A DNA stretch of 64,000 nucleotides from Fibrobacter succinogenes (GTDB lineage Bacteria > Fibrobacterota > Fibrobacteria > Fibrobacterales > Fibrobacteraceae), in assembly GCA_902800815.1 (NCBI GenBank), contig CADCGB010000001.1, forward strand, positions 1-64,000. Direction: 5' to 3'. The notes beneath the pieces are model-generated. The model ran no database searches, was not told where the DNA came from, and saw only the letters and a list, made by a program, of their open reading frames with translations. The translations under genes and the position numbers were made by a program. Positions 1 through 8,653 of this stretch are shown here, one piece after another. Positions within the stretch are counted from its first letter, which is position 1, and every line of letters starts with the position of its first letter.

Positions 1-65
1 CAGTGTCAGACCGTCAACGCGTGCAACGCGTTGCTAGTATCCTAGGGCTATGCCCGTATATGAAG

Positions 66-97
66 AACCGCCGGCTATGCCGGCGGGTCACTTTTTC
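66..97 (+). terminator. Hairpin followed by short T run (likely terminator)
   Basis: An 8 bp perfect GC stem (68-75 with 79-86) and a 3-base loop, followed by a run of five T at 92-96. It would end whatever gene lies before this window. A second small hairpin lies at about 18-35. Confidence 0.55.
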
Positions 98-177
98 GTG
101 CTCCCTGTCACGTGAATTTCTGAAACGCTAAAACTATATTTGGAATAGGAAAGGACGTTCTCCTCTGAAGGATGTGT

Positions 178-3100
178 ATGAAAAAGTTTATAGGGTTGCT
201 GACCTTCCTGTTGCTTGCATCGTTCGCATTTGCCGCGTTCGATGACGGACACTTCAATTTCGGACGCCAGTGGAAGTCCGGCTATGACGAAAACACGAGC
301 TTTGCGGACATGGGGCTTTCGCACCTTGCAATCTGGGTGGGCGATAACAATGCCTATAACTCGTACTGGGAAGGCGCCATGGTGCGTGCCTGCAAGAAAA
401 ACGGACTTACGCCGGTATTCTACGCCTACGTGATTGCGGAATACGACAAGGACCAGGGGTATGTGGATTGCGACATGGGGAACCCGAACCATTGTACCAA
501 TGGGGCTAACACGATTCGTCACCACTGGACCGATATCATTTCCCGTTACAGTGCGTATGCGCAGGGAGTTGCAAAGGACTTTAAACAGGATAATGGTACT
601 GTCGGGACGACCATCTGGCTGATAGAACCCGACTTTTTCCAGTATTCCTTTTCGGGCGACACGCTAGACAAAAGATTTGAACAGCAGGACGGTGGCATTC
701 CGGACGATTCCCTTGCCGGGTATTACTTCAACAGCATCGTGTCGACAATCAAGGCGGCCCTGCCGAACGCGAAGATTGCGGTGGATATCTCTCCTTGGCT
801 GAACGACGGTATCAGGACTTGGTACAATAGGTTCGACAAGAGCAAGGTCGATTACCTGTTTACCTCGGGAGGCCGCACCCAGGGTAACCAGACGCGCATC
901 CGCAACGATGATAATAACCTGGTTACATGGGCTGGCGCGAGGTCCGCGATGGGTGGGAAGATGATTATCGCCGACGACGGTTACGGGGTCGGTGGCGCCG
1001 GCAATAACGATTATACCGAATGGTTGGACATGGACAATCTGGGTGCGCGTATCCAGGATGGTGTCCTCGGGCTTACCATCCAGGACCCGGACGATTCTTA
1101 CTACAAGTTCGCGAAGTCCCACAACATCACGATTACCCATTCGGGGGCATCCAGCTCCTCGCAGTCGAGTTCCTCGATGTCCTCGAGTTCCATGAGCAGT
1201 TCCAGTAGTGCCCCCTCCTCCTCGAGTGAAAAGGTACTGACGGTATTCGAACTCACCAGCGGGAACGCTACGCAGACGGTAACTGCTGGCGACGAGATAT
1301 CTCCGATTGTTTACCGGTACGAAAAAATCTCGTCTATCCGTGCGAACATCATTTCGGGCTTGGATGCAGTAAAGGACGAGTCCGCGAAGACATACACGAT
1401 TTCTGGCCGCATTCCGGAAAATACCGCTCCGGGCGAACATAAAATTCAGTTGGGTGTGCTTGGCCCGGATACGAACTTTACTGTGAATGCGACAATCAAT
1501 GTCAATCGCAAGCCGGTTGTGACGACGGTTGAACTTATCAGCGGGAACGCGGAACAGACGGTGACTGCGGGTGACGATATCACTCCTATCGTGTTCAGGT
1601 ATGCAAACGTGAAGTCCTATACGGTAGAAGGCATGCCGGCGGGGCTCGCTATGTCGCGCGACGAAAATGCACAGACGATAACGATTAGCGGCACTATTCA
1701 GGCGGATCTCGGAGACATGGAAAAGACAGTCACCGTAAATGCGACTGGCCCGGATAACAATGCATCTGCGAGTGCGAAGATCGTGATAAAGCACAAGCCT
1801 GCCCGGATCACTTATGAAATTAAGAGCGGTAGCACGAGCCAGACAGTAACCGCGGGTAATGCGATTGAACCGATTGTATATTCGTACCAGAACGTGAAGA
1901 ATTTTAAGCTGTCTGGTGTACCGAAGGGTTTGTCTGGAACGCTGGACAAGAGCGCGAAAACGTATACGATTTCGGGCACGGTTCTCGAAACCCTTACCGA
2001 CCATGAATACGAGTACACGATTACCATGACTGGTATCGATAATGATTCTACGGCGAAGGGCAAGATTACCGTGAAGCACAAGCCGGCAGAGACGGTTTTT
2101 GAACTTACGAGCGGAAACGCAAACCAGACCATTGTTGCGGGCAATGCGATTGAACCGATTGTTTATCGGTACGAACATGCGACTCGGGTAAGCTTGTCCG
2201 GTGTGCCGCAGGGATTGACAGGGACTTTGGATCAGAGTGCGAAAACGTACACAATCTCGGGAACCGTGGATTCATCCGTGGTGGCGAAGGCCTACACCTT
2301 TACTGTTGATGTGACGGGCGTAGACAATAATACGTCTGTGACGGGAACGATTACGGTGGTGCAGTCTTCTAGTTCTGTAGAGTCCTCCTCTAGCGAGGAA
2401 TCTAGCAGTAGTGCTGAAGTGTCGTCCTCCAGCATAGAGGTATCCTCCTCTTCTGTCATCCCTGCCTCTAGCAGTGATATTGAGTCGTCTTCAAGCGAAG
2501 AAAAGTCTTCTTCGAGCGATGTGTCGTCTAGTAGCAGCGTAGAGAGTTCTAGTTCTGAAGCGCCGAGCAGTTCTTCTGAAGAGAGTAGCTCTAGCGAAGC
2601 TCTGTCTTCTAGTTCTGTAGAGTCTTCTTCGAGCGTGAAGGTCCAGATGGTTTTCCAACTTACGAGTGGAAAACCGGACCAGACAGTGACTGCGGGAAAC
2701 TCCATCAATTCCATCGTCTATAGCATCAAGAATGTGACGGAGGTTAGCGTGACTGGTCTTCCGGCCGGATTGATGGGCGCGATAAACAAGAGCAATACGA
2801 CCTTCATGATTTCGGGAACGGTTGCCGACACCCTGAAGGATAATGAATATGTCTACACGATTGACGTGACAGGGGTTGATTCGAGTACGACTGCCACGGG
2901 CAAGATTACGGTGAAACACAAGCCGGTAACGACGGTGCTTGAACTTGTCACCGGTAATTCTTCGCAGACGGTAACTGCGGGTAACGCCATCGAGCCGATT
3001 GTCTACAGGTACGAGAATATGAGGCAGATTGAGTTGTCGGGGATACCTGCAGGCCTGAAGGGGACGAAGGACGACAATGCGAAGACTTATACGATTTCGG

Positions 3101-4080
3101 GTATTGTAGCCGATAGCCTGACAGACTACGTGTATGACTACACGATTGCTGTGACCGGCATAGACAACAATACTTCTGCAACGGGCAAGATTACGGTACT
3201 TCATTCCTCGAGTAGCGTTGCTTCGTCTAGCAGTGTACTGGAGTCTTCGTCCAGCGAGGAATCCTCTTCTAGCATACAGGAATCTTCTTCCAGCGAAATT
3301 ATTGTCGTAGAATCTTCCTCCAGCGAAATCATTATCGTGGAGTCTTCTTCAGGTGAATCGTCTTCTAGTAGTGAAATTGTGATTGTAGAATCTTCTTCAA
3401 GTGCTCTGCCGGAATCGAGCAGTAGTGAACCGCCTTCTAGCAGCAGCGAAAACACGCAGGTCGTTGTTTCGGGTAGCCTGGAGCAGACGGTTGCTCGCGG
3501 CGAAGCGTTCGAAACTATCACGTTCAGCAACGTGCAGACGTTTGACCGCAAGTCCTGGAATCTCTGGTTCGTAGAATTTAAGCAGGTTGGTGATGTCGTA
3601 ACCGTTGAGGGTTCCGTACACAAAGACTTCCCGACGGGAACATCCGTGGAAACGGTAATGGTTAACGGACAGAAGTTCGTGATAACGTTTGTCGTGACGA
3701 TGCCTGAAAGCAGTTCCTCCTCTGCCATCCCGGCCTCGAGTAGCGACATCGCGTCTTCCTCCAGCAAGGAGCAATCTTCTTCGAGCGGAACTCCTGCGAC
3801 TTCGTCTAGCACGTCGCCGGAAACCTCCTCGAGCGATGGCTCCGTGCTTGTGATGTCGCCTGCGGTAAGTCGGCTCTCGCTGGTTGTTGCCGGCCGTATG
3901 CTCCATGTTTCGGGCGCCTCCGATATTGCAGTTGAAATCTTCGATATGAAGGGGACTCCGATTGCGACCTTCGGGCACGTGTCCGGTGCGGTTAGCCTCG
4001 ACATGCTCCGTCAGGGCAGCTTCGTCGTGCGCCTCCGTTCGGGCTCGGATACGCTGATTCGCCGCATTGTGGTGAAGTAA
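178..4080 (+). CDS. Large secreted Ser-rich surface protein: putative beta/alpha-barrel domain, seven Ig-like repeats, C-terminal sorting tail
   Basis: About 1300 residues. A signal peptide (MKKFIGLLTFLLLASFAFA) is followed by a globular domain to about residue 320 that looks like a hydrolase-type barrel. It contains an IEPDFF segment near residue 147, reminiscent of the EPD motif of GH6 cellulases, but I cannot assign a family. Next come four tandem domains of about 93 residues, a Ser linker, two more, another Ser linker, one divergent copy and a last Ser linker. The repeats carry QTVTAGNAIEPIVYRY and TYTISGT signatures and resemble putative Ig (He_PIG) folds. The last 75 residues hold a FDMKG...VVRL...RRIVVK tail shared with two other proteins here. 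Start 178 is chosen over 172 because GAAGGA lies 5 bases before it. A TATATT box lies at 135-140. Probably a fibre-binding or hydrolytic surface protein; the function is inferred. Confidence 0.8.
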   Translation: MKKFIGLLTFLLLASFAFAAFDDGHFNFGRQWKSGYDENTSFADMGLSHLAIWVGDNNAYNSYWEGAMVRACKKNGLTPVFYAYVIAEYDKDQGYVDCDMGNPNHCTNGANTIRHHWTDIISRYSAYAQGVAKDFKQDNGTVGTTIWLIEPDFFQYSFSGDTLDKRFEQQDGGIPDDSLAGYYFNSIVSTIKAALPNAKIAVDISPWLNDGIRTWYNRFDKSKVDYLFTSGGRTQGNQTRIRNDDNNLVTWAGARSAMGGKMIIADDGYGVGGAGNNDYTEWLDMDNLGARIQDGVLGLTIQDPDDSYYKFAKSHNITITHSGASSSSQSSSSMSSSSMSSSSSAPSSSSEKVLTVFELTSGNATQTVTAGDEISPIVYRYEKISSIRANIISGLDAVKDESAKTYTISGRIPENTAPGEHKIQLGVLGPDTNFTVNATINVNRKPVVTTVELISGNAEQTVTAGDDITPIVFRYANVKSYTVEGMPAGLAMSRDENAQTITISGTIQADLGDMEKTVTVNATGPDNNASASAKIVIKHKPARITYEIKSGSTSQTVTAGNAIEPIVYSYQNVKNFKLSGVPKGLSGTLDKSAKTYTISGTVLETLTDHEYEYTITMTGIDNDSTAKGKITVKHKPAETVFELTSGNANQTIVAGNAIEPIVYRYEHATRVSLSGVPQGLTGTLDQSAKTYTISGTVDSSVVAKAYTFTVDVTGVDNNTSVTGTITVVQSSSSVESSSSEESSSSAEVSSSSIEVSSSSVIPASSSDIESSSSEEKSSSSDVSSSSSVESSSSEAPSSSSEESSSSEALSSSSVESSSSVKVQMVFQLTSGKPDQTVTAGNSINSIVYSIKNVTEVSVTGLPAGLMGAINKSNTTFMISGTVADTLKDNEYVYTIDVTGVDSSTTATGKITVKHKPVTTVLELVTGNSSQTVTAGNAIEPIVYRYENMRQIELSGIPAGLKGTKDDNAKTYTISGIVADSLTDYVYDYTIAVTGIDNNTSATGKITVLHSSSSVASSSSVLESSSSEESSSSIQESSSSEIIVVESSSSEIIIVESSSGESSSSSEIVIVESSSSALPESSSSEPPSSSSENTQVVVSGSLEQTVARGEAFETITFSNVQTFDRKSWNLWFVEFKQVGDVVTVEGSVHKDFPTGTSVETVMVNGQKFVITFVVTMPESSSSSAIPASSSDIASSSSKEQSSSSGTPATSSSTSPETSSSDGSVLVMSPAVSRLSLVVAGRMLHVSGASDIAVEIFDMKGTPIATFGHVSGAVSLDMLRQGSFVVRLRSGSDTLIRRIVVK
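2363..2640 (+). repeat. Polyserine linker coding repeat (also about 1144-1230, 3205-3450 and 3706-3840)
   Basis: Blocks of four to five Ser alternate with Glu/Val/Ala. At DNA level the Ser codons mix TCN and AGY types, so the tract is conserved as protein rather than as a simple DNA repeat. Such linkers separate domains in secreted Fibrobacter enzymes. Confidence 0.85.
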
Positions 4081-4087
4081 GTGTAAA

Positions 4088-4115
4088 ATATGCATAAATT
4101 TGCATATTTGCATAG
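4088..4115. promoter_or_regulatory. AT-rich palindrome and triplicated TGCATA upstream of azlC
   Basis: A 7 bp inverted repeat (4088-4094 with 4101-4107) and three TGCATA/TGCATA-like copies lie between the surface protein gene and azlC, just ahead of the azlC -10 box. It could be an operator or a weak terminator; the sequence does not decide. Confidence 0.3.
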
Positions 4116-4147
4116 ACTTATTATAGATTTTTTCTATATTTGTCGCC

Positions 4148-4870
4148 ATGAAGTTTTCTAAAGGCGTCCAGGACGGCCTTCCGATAGGCCTCGGGTACTT
4201 TGCGGTGTCGTTCTCGTTCGGCATCGCGGGTTCCAGGTTCTTGAGCTGGCCGCTGGTCACATTCATCTCGATGACGAATCTCACCTCGGCGGGGCAGTTC
4301 GCGGGTCTCCAGATTATGGCGGATGCCGCCGGCACGTTTATCGAGATGGCGATTGCGACTTTCTTTATTAACCTGCGCTATAGCCTGATGGCGATTTCCC
4401 TCTCGCAGAAGGTTGCGCCGAATTTCGGGACGTTCAAGCGCCTGCTCCTCGCAACAGGCATTACGGACGAAATTTACGCGCTTGCGGTTAGCCAGCCGGA
4501 ACCTGTTACGGCACGTTATTTCGCGGGTCTCATGGTACTCCCATACATCGGGTGGTCTTCGGGTACGCTCTGCGGGGCGGTTTGCGGCGAGATCCTCCCT
4601 GCGCTAGTGACGAACGCCCTCGGGGTGGCGCTGTACGGCATGTTTGTTGCCATCGTCGTTCCGCAGATGAAGGCTCACCGCCCTACGCTCATTGCCGTCC
4701 TGATTGCAATCGCCTGCAGTTTCGCGTTCAAGTTCGTGCCCGCGCTCAGCGGTGTCACCGTCGGTTTTGCGATTATCATCTGCGCACTTGTCGCATCGCT
4801 CATCGGTGCGGCTTTCTTCCCGGTGAAGGATGAAAACGAGGAATGCGAACAAAGTAAGGAGGGAGCATGA
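4148..4870 (+). CDS. azlC: AzlC family branched-chain amino acid exporter, large subunit
   Basis: 240 residues and strongly hydrophobic. The N-terminal stretch GLPIGLGYFAVSFSFGI and the segment FINLRYSLMAISLS are typical of AzlC, the larger inner-membrane subunit of AzlCD (BrnFE-like) exporters of leucine, isoleucine, valine and similar amino acids. A TATATT box ends 7 bases before the ATG and no Shine-Dalgarno is present, so the mRNA may be leaderless. The stop overlaps the azlD start (ATGA), so the two subunits are translationally coupled. No Lrp or AsnC-type regulator is adjacent. Confidence 0.9.
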   Translation: MKFSKGVQDGLPIGLGYFAVSFSFGIAGSRFLSWPLVTFISMTNLTSAGQFAGLQIMADAAGTFIEMAIATFFINLRYSLMAISLSQKVAPNFGTFKRLLLATGITDEIYALAVSQPEPVTARYFAGLMVLPYIGWSSGTLCGAVCGEILPALVTNALGVALYGMFVAIVVPQMKAHRPTLIAVLIAIACSFAFKFVPALSGVTVGFAIIICALVASLIGAAFFPVKDENEECEQSKEGA

Positions 4871-5184
4871 ACCTGAGGGACTATTGCCTCTTCTTGCTTG
4901 TGATGGCGGGTGTTACCTACCTGCTGCGCGCGGTGCCTTTCGTCCTTCTGAAGGGAAAGATCAAGAGCCGCTTCTGGCGTTCGTTCCTCGCGTACGTTCC
5001 TTACACGGTTCTTGCCGCGATGACGGTGCCTGCCATTCTATATTCCACGAACAGTATGCTTTCGGGTGCGTGTGCGCTCGTCGCTGCGGTTATCGCCTCG
5101 CTCCTCGGGCGCGGCCTCGTAGGGGTTGCCGTTGTCGCCTGCGTTACGGTGCTGGGTGTCGACGGCATCATGCTGCTGCTATAA
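4867..5184 (+). CDS. azlD: AzlD domain protein, small subunit of the amino acid exporter
   Basis: 105 residues with about four hydrophobic segments and the family's VTYLLRAVPFVLL opening. It is the usual partner of AzlC and overlaps it by 4 bases. The GGAGG ribosome binding site lies inside the end of azlC. Specificity cannot be read from the sequence. Confidence 0.88.
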   Translation: MNLRDYCLFLLVMAGVTYLLRAVPFVLLKGKIKSRFWRSFLAYVPYTVLAAMTVPAILYSTNSMLSGACALVAAVIASLLGRGLVGVAVVACVTVLGVDGIMLLL

Positions 5185-5209
5185 AAAACGCTCCCGAGGG
5201 GGAGCGTTA
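5183..5209 (-). terminator. Rho-independent terminator of tRNA-Arg
   Basis: An 8 bp stem (5187-5194 with 5201-5208) is followed on the minus strand by six T. It lies directly downstream of tRNA-Arg and may also slow azlCD transcription. Confidence 0.8.
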
Positions 5210-5210
5210 A

Positions 5211-5282
5211 TACCCATGTCCGGAATCGAACCGGAATAACCTCCTTCGGAGGGAGGGACACTATCCATTGTGATACACGGGC
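5211..5282 (-). tRNA. tRNA-Arg (anticodon CCG)
   Basis: 72 nt cloverleaf. The acceptor GCCCGTG pairs with CATGGGT, with discriminator A. The anticodon arm CCTCC/GGAGG carries loop CTCCGAA, giving anticodon CCG (codon CGG). The T arm is TCCGG-TTCGATT-CCGGA. No CCA is encoded. The D stem has one mismatch. Confidence 0.93.
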
Positions 5283-5351
5283 TCGGCCAATGTAATCCCG
5301 CGCGTGGCGGAATCCATCCGATTTTGGTCTGCGAAATATAGTAAAAAATGA

Positions 5352-5400
5352 CCCGCCGTCATCCTTGACCACGCAAAGCGTGGGCGAGGATCCATACATT
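5352..5400. repeat. Intergenic palindromic repeat (GTCATCC...GAGGATCC type)
   Basis: GTCATCCT and AGGATCC flank an inner hairpin made of CCACGC and GCGTGG. A related arrangement (GTCATCCTGAG ... GAAGGATCT) occurs near 9132-9227, suggesting a dispersed intergenic repeat family. Confidence 0.45.
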
Positions 5401-5423
5401 TTATTCTAGCACTTGTCGCTGCT

Positions 5424-6734
5424 TTATAGCAATTTAACAATCAGTTCGTGCGGTTCTGCGTCCACCACCAGCGCATCGTAGAATTCGCCCACGTCGGCGT
5501 CGCCCTCGAGCACCTTCACGATGTCGTCATTCTCCATCGAGTTGCCTTCGGTGCGTCCATAGAAGTGGTATTCGCTTTCTTCGGCGACCTGGTCGATGAT
5601 GATGCGGACTTTTTTCCCAATCATCGCTTCGGCACGTTCGGCATCGAGTTCTTCTTGCAGGTCTGTTACTGCATCGAGCCTTGCGCGTGCTTCGCTCTCG
5701 TCCACGGCGGGGAGGTTCATCTCCATCACGGGCGTGCCTTCCTCGGGGCTGAACACGAATCCGCCTAGGTGGTCGAACTGAATGTCTTCCAGGAGTTCCA
5801 TCAGTTCTTCGAAGTCTTCGTGCGTCTCGCCGGGGAACCCGACAAGCACGGTCGTGCGCAGTGTAACTCCTGGAATACGCTTGCGGATCTTGTGCAGAAT
5901 GTCTACGAGTTCCTTTTTGCGGTAGTTGCGCTTCATGTTCTTGAGCACGTTGTCGCTGGCGTGCTGGATAGGCATGTCCACGTACTTTACGAGGCGCGGC
6001 TCGTTTGCCATCAGGTCTAAAAGTTCGTTGTCCACGAACATCGGGTACCAGTACAGCGTGCGGATCCACGGGATGTTCGTGTTGTCGAGAATCGCCTTCA
6101 GGAGCTGTGCCAGCGTGCCGCCCTTCTTGCCCTTCTCGCGCCCGAAGTAGGTCGTGTCCTGCGCGATGAGGGTAATTTCCTTCACGCCCTGCGCCTCGAG
6201 GCCCTTGGCCTCCTCGACGATTTCGTCGATGCTGCGCGACACCTGCTTGCCACGGATCAGCGGAATCGCGCAGTAGGCGCATCGCCGGTTGCAGCCTTCC
6301 GCAATCTTCAGGTAGGCGTGGTGCTTGAATCCGCCGAGGTTCATGCGCGGGAGGTTCTCCGCATCGCAGGTCTGCGGTGCGACGATTCCCATCTTCTTCA
6401 AAAGTTCGCCCGGCTTGTACGTGCCTACCCAGTAGTCCACCTCGGGCAGTTCCTTGATGAGTTCCTCGCCGTAGCGCCCCGAGAGGCAACCCGACACAAT
6501 CAGTTTCTGCTTCGGCTTCTTGCCGTTAATTTGTGCGAGAATCGCGTTGATGGATTCTTCTTTCGCGGCCTCGATGAACCCGCAGGTGTTCACCAGGATG
6601 TAGTCTGCCTTGGCAGCACTGTCGCAGGTCGCAAAACCCGCGTGCAGCATCTCGCCGACGAGGTTCTCCGCATCGACCTGGTTCTTGGCGCATCCTAAGT
6701 GGACAACGAAAACTTTGGGCTTCTTTGTAGGCAT
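5424..6734 (-). CDS. rimO: Ribosomal protein S12 methylthiotransferase RimO
   Basis: 436 residues. This radical-SAM enzyme adds a methylthio group to the conserved aspartate of ribosomal protein S12. The N-terminal MTTase domain has three cluster cysteines (C15 in HLGCAKNQVD, C51 in VNTCGF, C83 in SGCLSGR). The radical-SAM motif CNRRCAYC supplies C148, C152 and C155, and a TRAM-like domain closes the protein. HLGCAKNQ and the total length favour RimO over MiaB. TAAATT ends 7 bases before the ATG with no ribosome binding site, so the message may be leaderless. Confidence 0.95.
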   Translation of the reverse strand: MPTKKPKVFVVHLGCAKNQVDAENLVGEMLHAGFATCDSAAKADYILVNTCGFIEAAKEESINAILAQINGKKPKQKLIVSGCLSGRYGEELIKELPEVDYWVGTYKPGELLKKMGIVAPQTCDAENLPRMNLGGFKHHAYLKIAEGCNRRCAYCAIPLIRGKQVSRSIDEIVEEAKGLEAQGVKEITLIAQDTTYFGREKGKKGGTLAQLLKAILDNTNIPWIRTLYWYPMFVDNELLDLMANEPRLVKYVDMPIQHASDNVLKNMKRNYRKKELVDILHKIRKRIPGVTLRTTVLVGFPGETHEDFEELMELLEDIQFDHLGGFVFSPEEGTPVMEMNLPAVDESEARARLDAVTDLQEELDAERAEAMIGKKVRIIIDQVAEESEYHFYGRTEGNSMENDDIVKVLEGDADVGEFYDALVVDAEPHELIVKLL

Positions 6735-6814
6735 ATTTGCAAATTTAGAAAAACGCTTTCTTGAAAAAAAGAGTAAATTTAGAGAAACTTCTACATTCCA
6801 GAAAAGGAGAAATA

Positions 6815-7231
6815 ATGAAAAATTGGGGTATTGTGGCTATAGCTACTTTGGCTTTTGGATTAGTTGCCTGTGATGATAGCAATGGTAGCGCTATCTGCGA
6901 AGTTACCCGCACGGCGACGACGGTGAAGGTCGTGAACGATATTCCGGGTCTGGCGGGCTATAACTCCACGGTGACGGATCAAGGCAACTATGTGACTATA
7001 GAGTCTGAATTCTGGTATGAAAACCAGTCCTATGCAGATAAGGATTGCGCAGAATGGAAAGAGGAAGCTCGGGGTTGGCGTGACGGCTCCATGAAGGTTA
7101 CGTGCTCGGGTAAGTCGGTGTATATTTCCGAATATGACGAGGGAACGCTGAATAGCCATGAGCGAAACTTTAATGAAATGTGCGAGGATTTCTGGATCAA
7201 CTACAATAATGGCGCTTACGACAACTTTTAG
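6815..7231 (+). CDS. Small lipoprotein of unknown function
   Basis: 138 residues. The start at 6815 is set by AAAAGGAG 5-6 bases upstream; a longer in-frame start at 6761 lacks this. A lipoprotein signal peptide ends in the lipobox LVAC. The mature part has several further Cys and an acidic, aromatic C-terminus (WINYNNGAYDNF). I recognise no family. It is a single-gene unit between divergent rimO and a bidirectional terminator, probably envelope-anchored. Confidence 0.75.
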   Translation: MKNWGIVAIATLAFGLVACDDSNGSAICEVTRTATTVKVVNDIPGLAGYNSTVTDQGNYVTIESEFWYENQSYADKDCAEWKEEARGWRDGSMKVTCSGKSVYISEYDEGTLNSHERNFNEMCEDFWINYNNGAYDNF

Positions 7232-7245
7232 GTTTTAGACAAAGT

Positions 7246-7279
7246 AAAAAACTCCGCTTTCTGAGCGGAGTTTTTTTGT
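7246..7279. terminator. Bidirectional terminator
   Basis: Stem AACTCCGCT/AGCGGAGTT with a 5-base loop, seven T on the plus side and a run of A before the stem. It serves both the small lipoprotein (+) and the SPOR lipoprotein (-), which converge here. Confidence 0.85.
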
Positions 7280-7293
7280 TATGTAGAAATTGC

Positions 7294-8145
7294 TTATTCC
7301 CAGTCGTCCACGAAGTCTTCTGCAGGCGGGGCAGGGGGTGCTGCCGGGGCAGGTGCAGGAGCGGGCGCCGGAGCAGGTGCCGGTTCGGGTGCGGGTGCCG
7401 GAGCAGGAGCAGGTGCGGGTTCCGGTGCGGGGGCAGGAGCCGGTTCAGGCTCGGGTGCGGGTGCCGGAGCAGGCGCAGGTTCAGGTTCGGGTGCCGGGGC
7501 AGGTGCCGGAGCGGGTTCAGGTTCAGGAGCCGGGGCCGGTTCGGGCTGGTTGTCCTGCGGAGGAGCGTAGTACGAACTGGATTCGCCGCTGTTGCCGGAT
7601 TCGCCGGACGGGTTACCCACTTCGTCGTTTCTGCTGTTGTCCACCCACCACTGGAAATTCAGCGCGGTCAGCACCTGCTTGCCGTATTCCTGTGCGTTTG
7701 CATAGCTCGGGAAGTAGCCGATACGTACACGGTAGTAGGTACCCTCGAGTTCGCCCGGGTTTTCCACCTCGGCGACGTAGGCCTCGATCTTCTGTTCTGC
7801 AAGCTTCTTCACGATGGCGTCGGCACCCTTCTTCGAGGGCTGGATGCTCACCTGGATAACAAACGGGCCGTCTTCCTGGGGCTGGATGTTGCCGGTAACC
7901 GCCGGGGCTTCCTTAGTGGCGGGTTCGGCCTTTTCGTCACCCTGGGCGTTGCCCTGAGAAAGGGACTGGATGGGCACGAGTTCCGGTTCATCGGCAGGTG
8001 CCGGAGCCGCTTCGGTCTTGGTGACCGCGGGTGCCGGTTCCTTTTTCTGCATGTCGGGGACTATTTCCTCTTTTTCGCCACATCCGCAAAGGAGGGCGCC
8101 TGCGAGGGATACGACGCATAAGCTAGACGACCATGTCTTTTTCAT
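7294..8145 (-). CDS. SPOR-domain lipoprotein with Pro/Ala/Glu-rich tail
   Basis: 283 residues. The start at 8145 is set by GGAGT 6-7 bases upstream and by the lipoprotein signal (lipobox LCGC). A SPOR-type domain, which binds glycan strands stripped of side peptides at division sites, spans roughly residues 90-170 (FVIQVSIQPSKKGADAI ... YYRVRIGYFPSYANAQEYG). The last 100 or so residues are PAPAPEPEP repeats, probably an extended spacer, and the extreme C-terminus is acidic (EDFVDDWE). SPOR proteins act in cell division or peptidoglycan remodelling; this precise role is inferred. Confidence 0.82.
   Translation of the reverse strand: MKKTWSSSLCVVSLAGALLCGCGEKEEIVPDMQKKEPAPAVTKTEAAPAPADEPELVPIQSLSQGNAQGDEKAEPATKEAPAVTGNIQPQEDGPFVIQVSIQPSKKGADAIVKKLAEQKIEAYVAEVENPGELEGTYYRVRIGYFPSYANAQEYGKQVLTALNFQWWVDNSRNDEVGNPSGESGNSGESSSYYAPPQDNQPEPAPAPEPEPAPAPAPAPEPEPAPAPAPAPEPEPAPAPAPEPAPAPAPAPAPEPAPAPAPAPAPAPAAPPAPPAEDFVDDWE
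7315..7556 (-). repeat. GC-rich tandem repeat encoding the PAPAPEPEP tail
   Basis: Imperfect 6-18 base units built from GCxCCx and GAACCx codons. They create long spurious open frames on the plus strand. Copy number may vary between strains. Confidence 0.8.
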
Positions 8146-8191
8146 TAAATACTCCGGAAAATGAATGGCATGCCTGTTAGGCAACACTAAA

Positions 8192-8220
8192 AATATATAT
8201 AAGTCTTTGATGTTCCGCAA
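8192..8220 (-). promoter_or_regulatory. Promoter of the SPOR lipoprotein gene
   Basis: On the minus strand TTGCGG (8215-8220), a 17 bp spacer and TATATT (8192-8197), about 45 bases before the start codon. It fits the consensus seen at other genes here. Confidence 0.7.
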
Positions 8221-8278
8221 GTTATAATTAAAAAAATGCCCATTTTTTGTCCAAAAAACGCCTGATGTGCCCCCACCC

Positions 8279-8307
8279 TTGACGAAATCGGCAGAGTTAA
8301 ATATATT
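8279..8307 (+). promoter_or_regulatory. Promoter of rpsU
   Basis: TTGACG (8279-8284), 17 bp spacer, TATATT (8302-8307). Predicted RNA start near 8314, giving a leader of about 30 bases that contains AAAGGA. Confidence 0.78.
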
Positions 8308-8344
8308 TGGGCTCTCAAACTGAATTTTTAACCAAAGGATAATC

Positions 8345-8554
8345 GTGATCGGCGTTATTGTTAAGTCCAACGAACCTTTCGAACGCGCTCTCAAGCGTTT
8401 CACCAAGTCTTGCGAAAAGAACGGCATCATTTCCGATGTCAAGAAGCGCCAGCGCTTCGAAAAGCCCTCCGAAGAAAAGAAGCGCATCGAAACTGCGGCC
8501 CGTCGCAAGCGTCTCAAAGAGATTGCTGACCAGAACCGCAAGCGTCTCTACTAA
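8345..8554 (+). CDS. rpsU: 30S ribosomal protein bS21
   Basis: 69 residues, typical bS21 length and sequence (KSNEPFERALKRFTKSCEKNG, then a basic C-terminus ending RKRLY). Translation starts at a GTG 5 bases after AAAGGA. bS21 sits near the 3' end of 16S rRNA and helps initiation. It is followed by a yqeY-like gene, a gene order common in bacteria. Confidence 0.95.
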   Translation: MIGVIVKSNEPFERALKRFTKSCEKNGIISDVKKRQRFEKPSEEKKRIETAARRKRLKEIADQNRKRLY

Positions 8555-8580
8555 TAACAATTAGTATATTGCGTAAAGGT

Positions 8581-8607
8581 GAGTCGCCGATCCATGATCG
8601 GTGGCTC
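8581..8607 (+). other. Stable hairpin between rpsU and the YqeY gene
   Basis: A 12 bp stem with G-T pairs (8581-8592 with 8596-8607) and a 3-base loop. The weak T run that follows suggests a partial terminator or an mRNA 3' end that separates rpsU levels from the next gene. Confidence 0.5.
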
Positions 8608-8653
8608 GTTGCGTGTTTTATAACAAAAGCGGTGAGACCGCAAAGGATTCACT

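Noticed and set aside
2363..3450. Repeated Ser-coding blocks as a possible CRISPR array
   Set aside because: Units are irregular, in frame and coding; spacing and repeat length do not fit CRISPR.
7276..8121. Plus-strand open frame opposite the SPOR lipoprotein
   Set aside because: Its Cys/Gly/Arg-rich repeats are the reverse of the PAPAPEPEP coding repeat.
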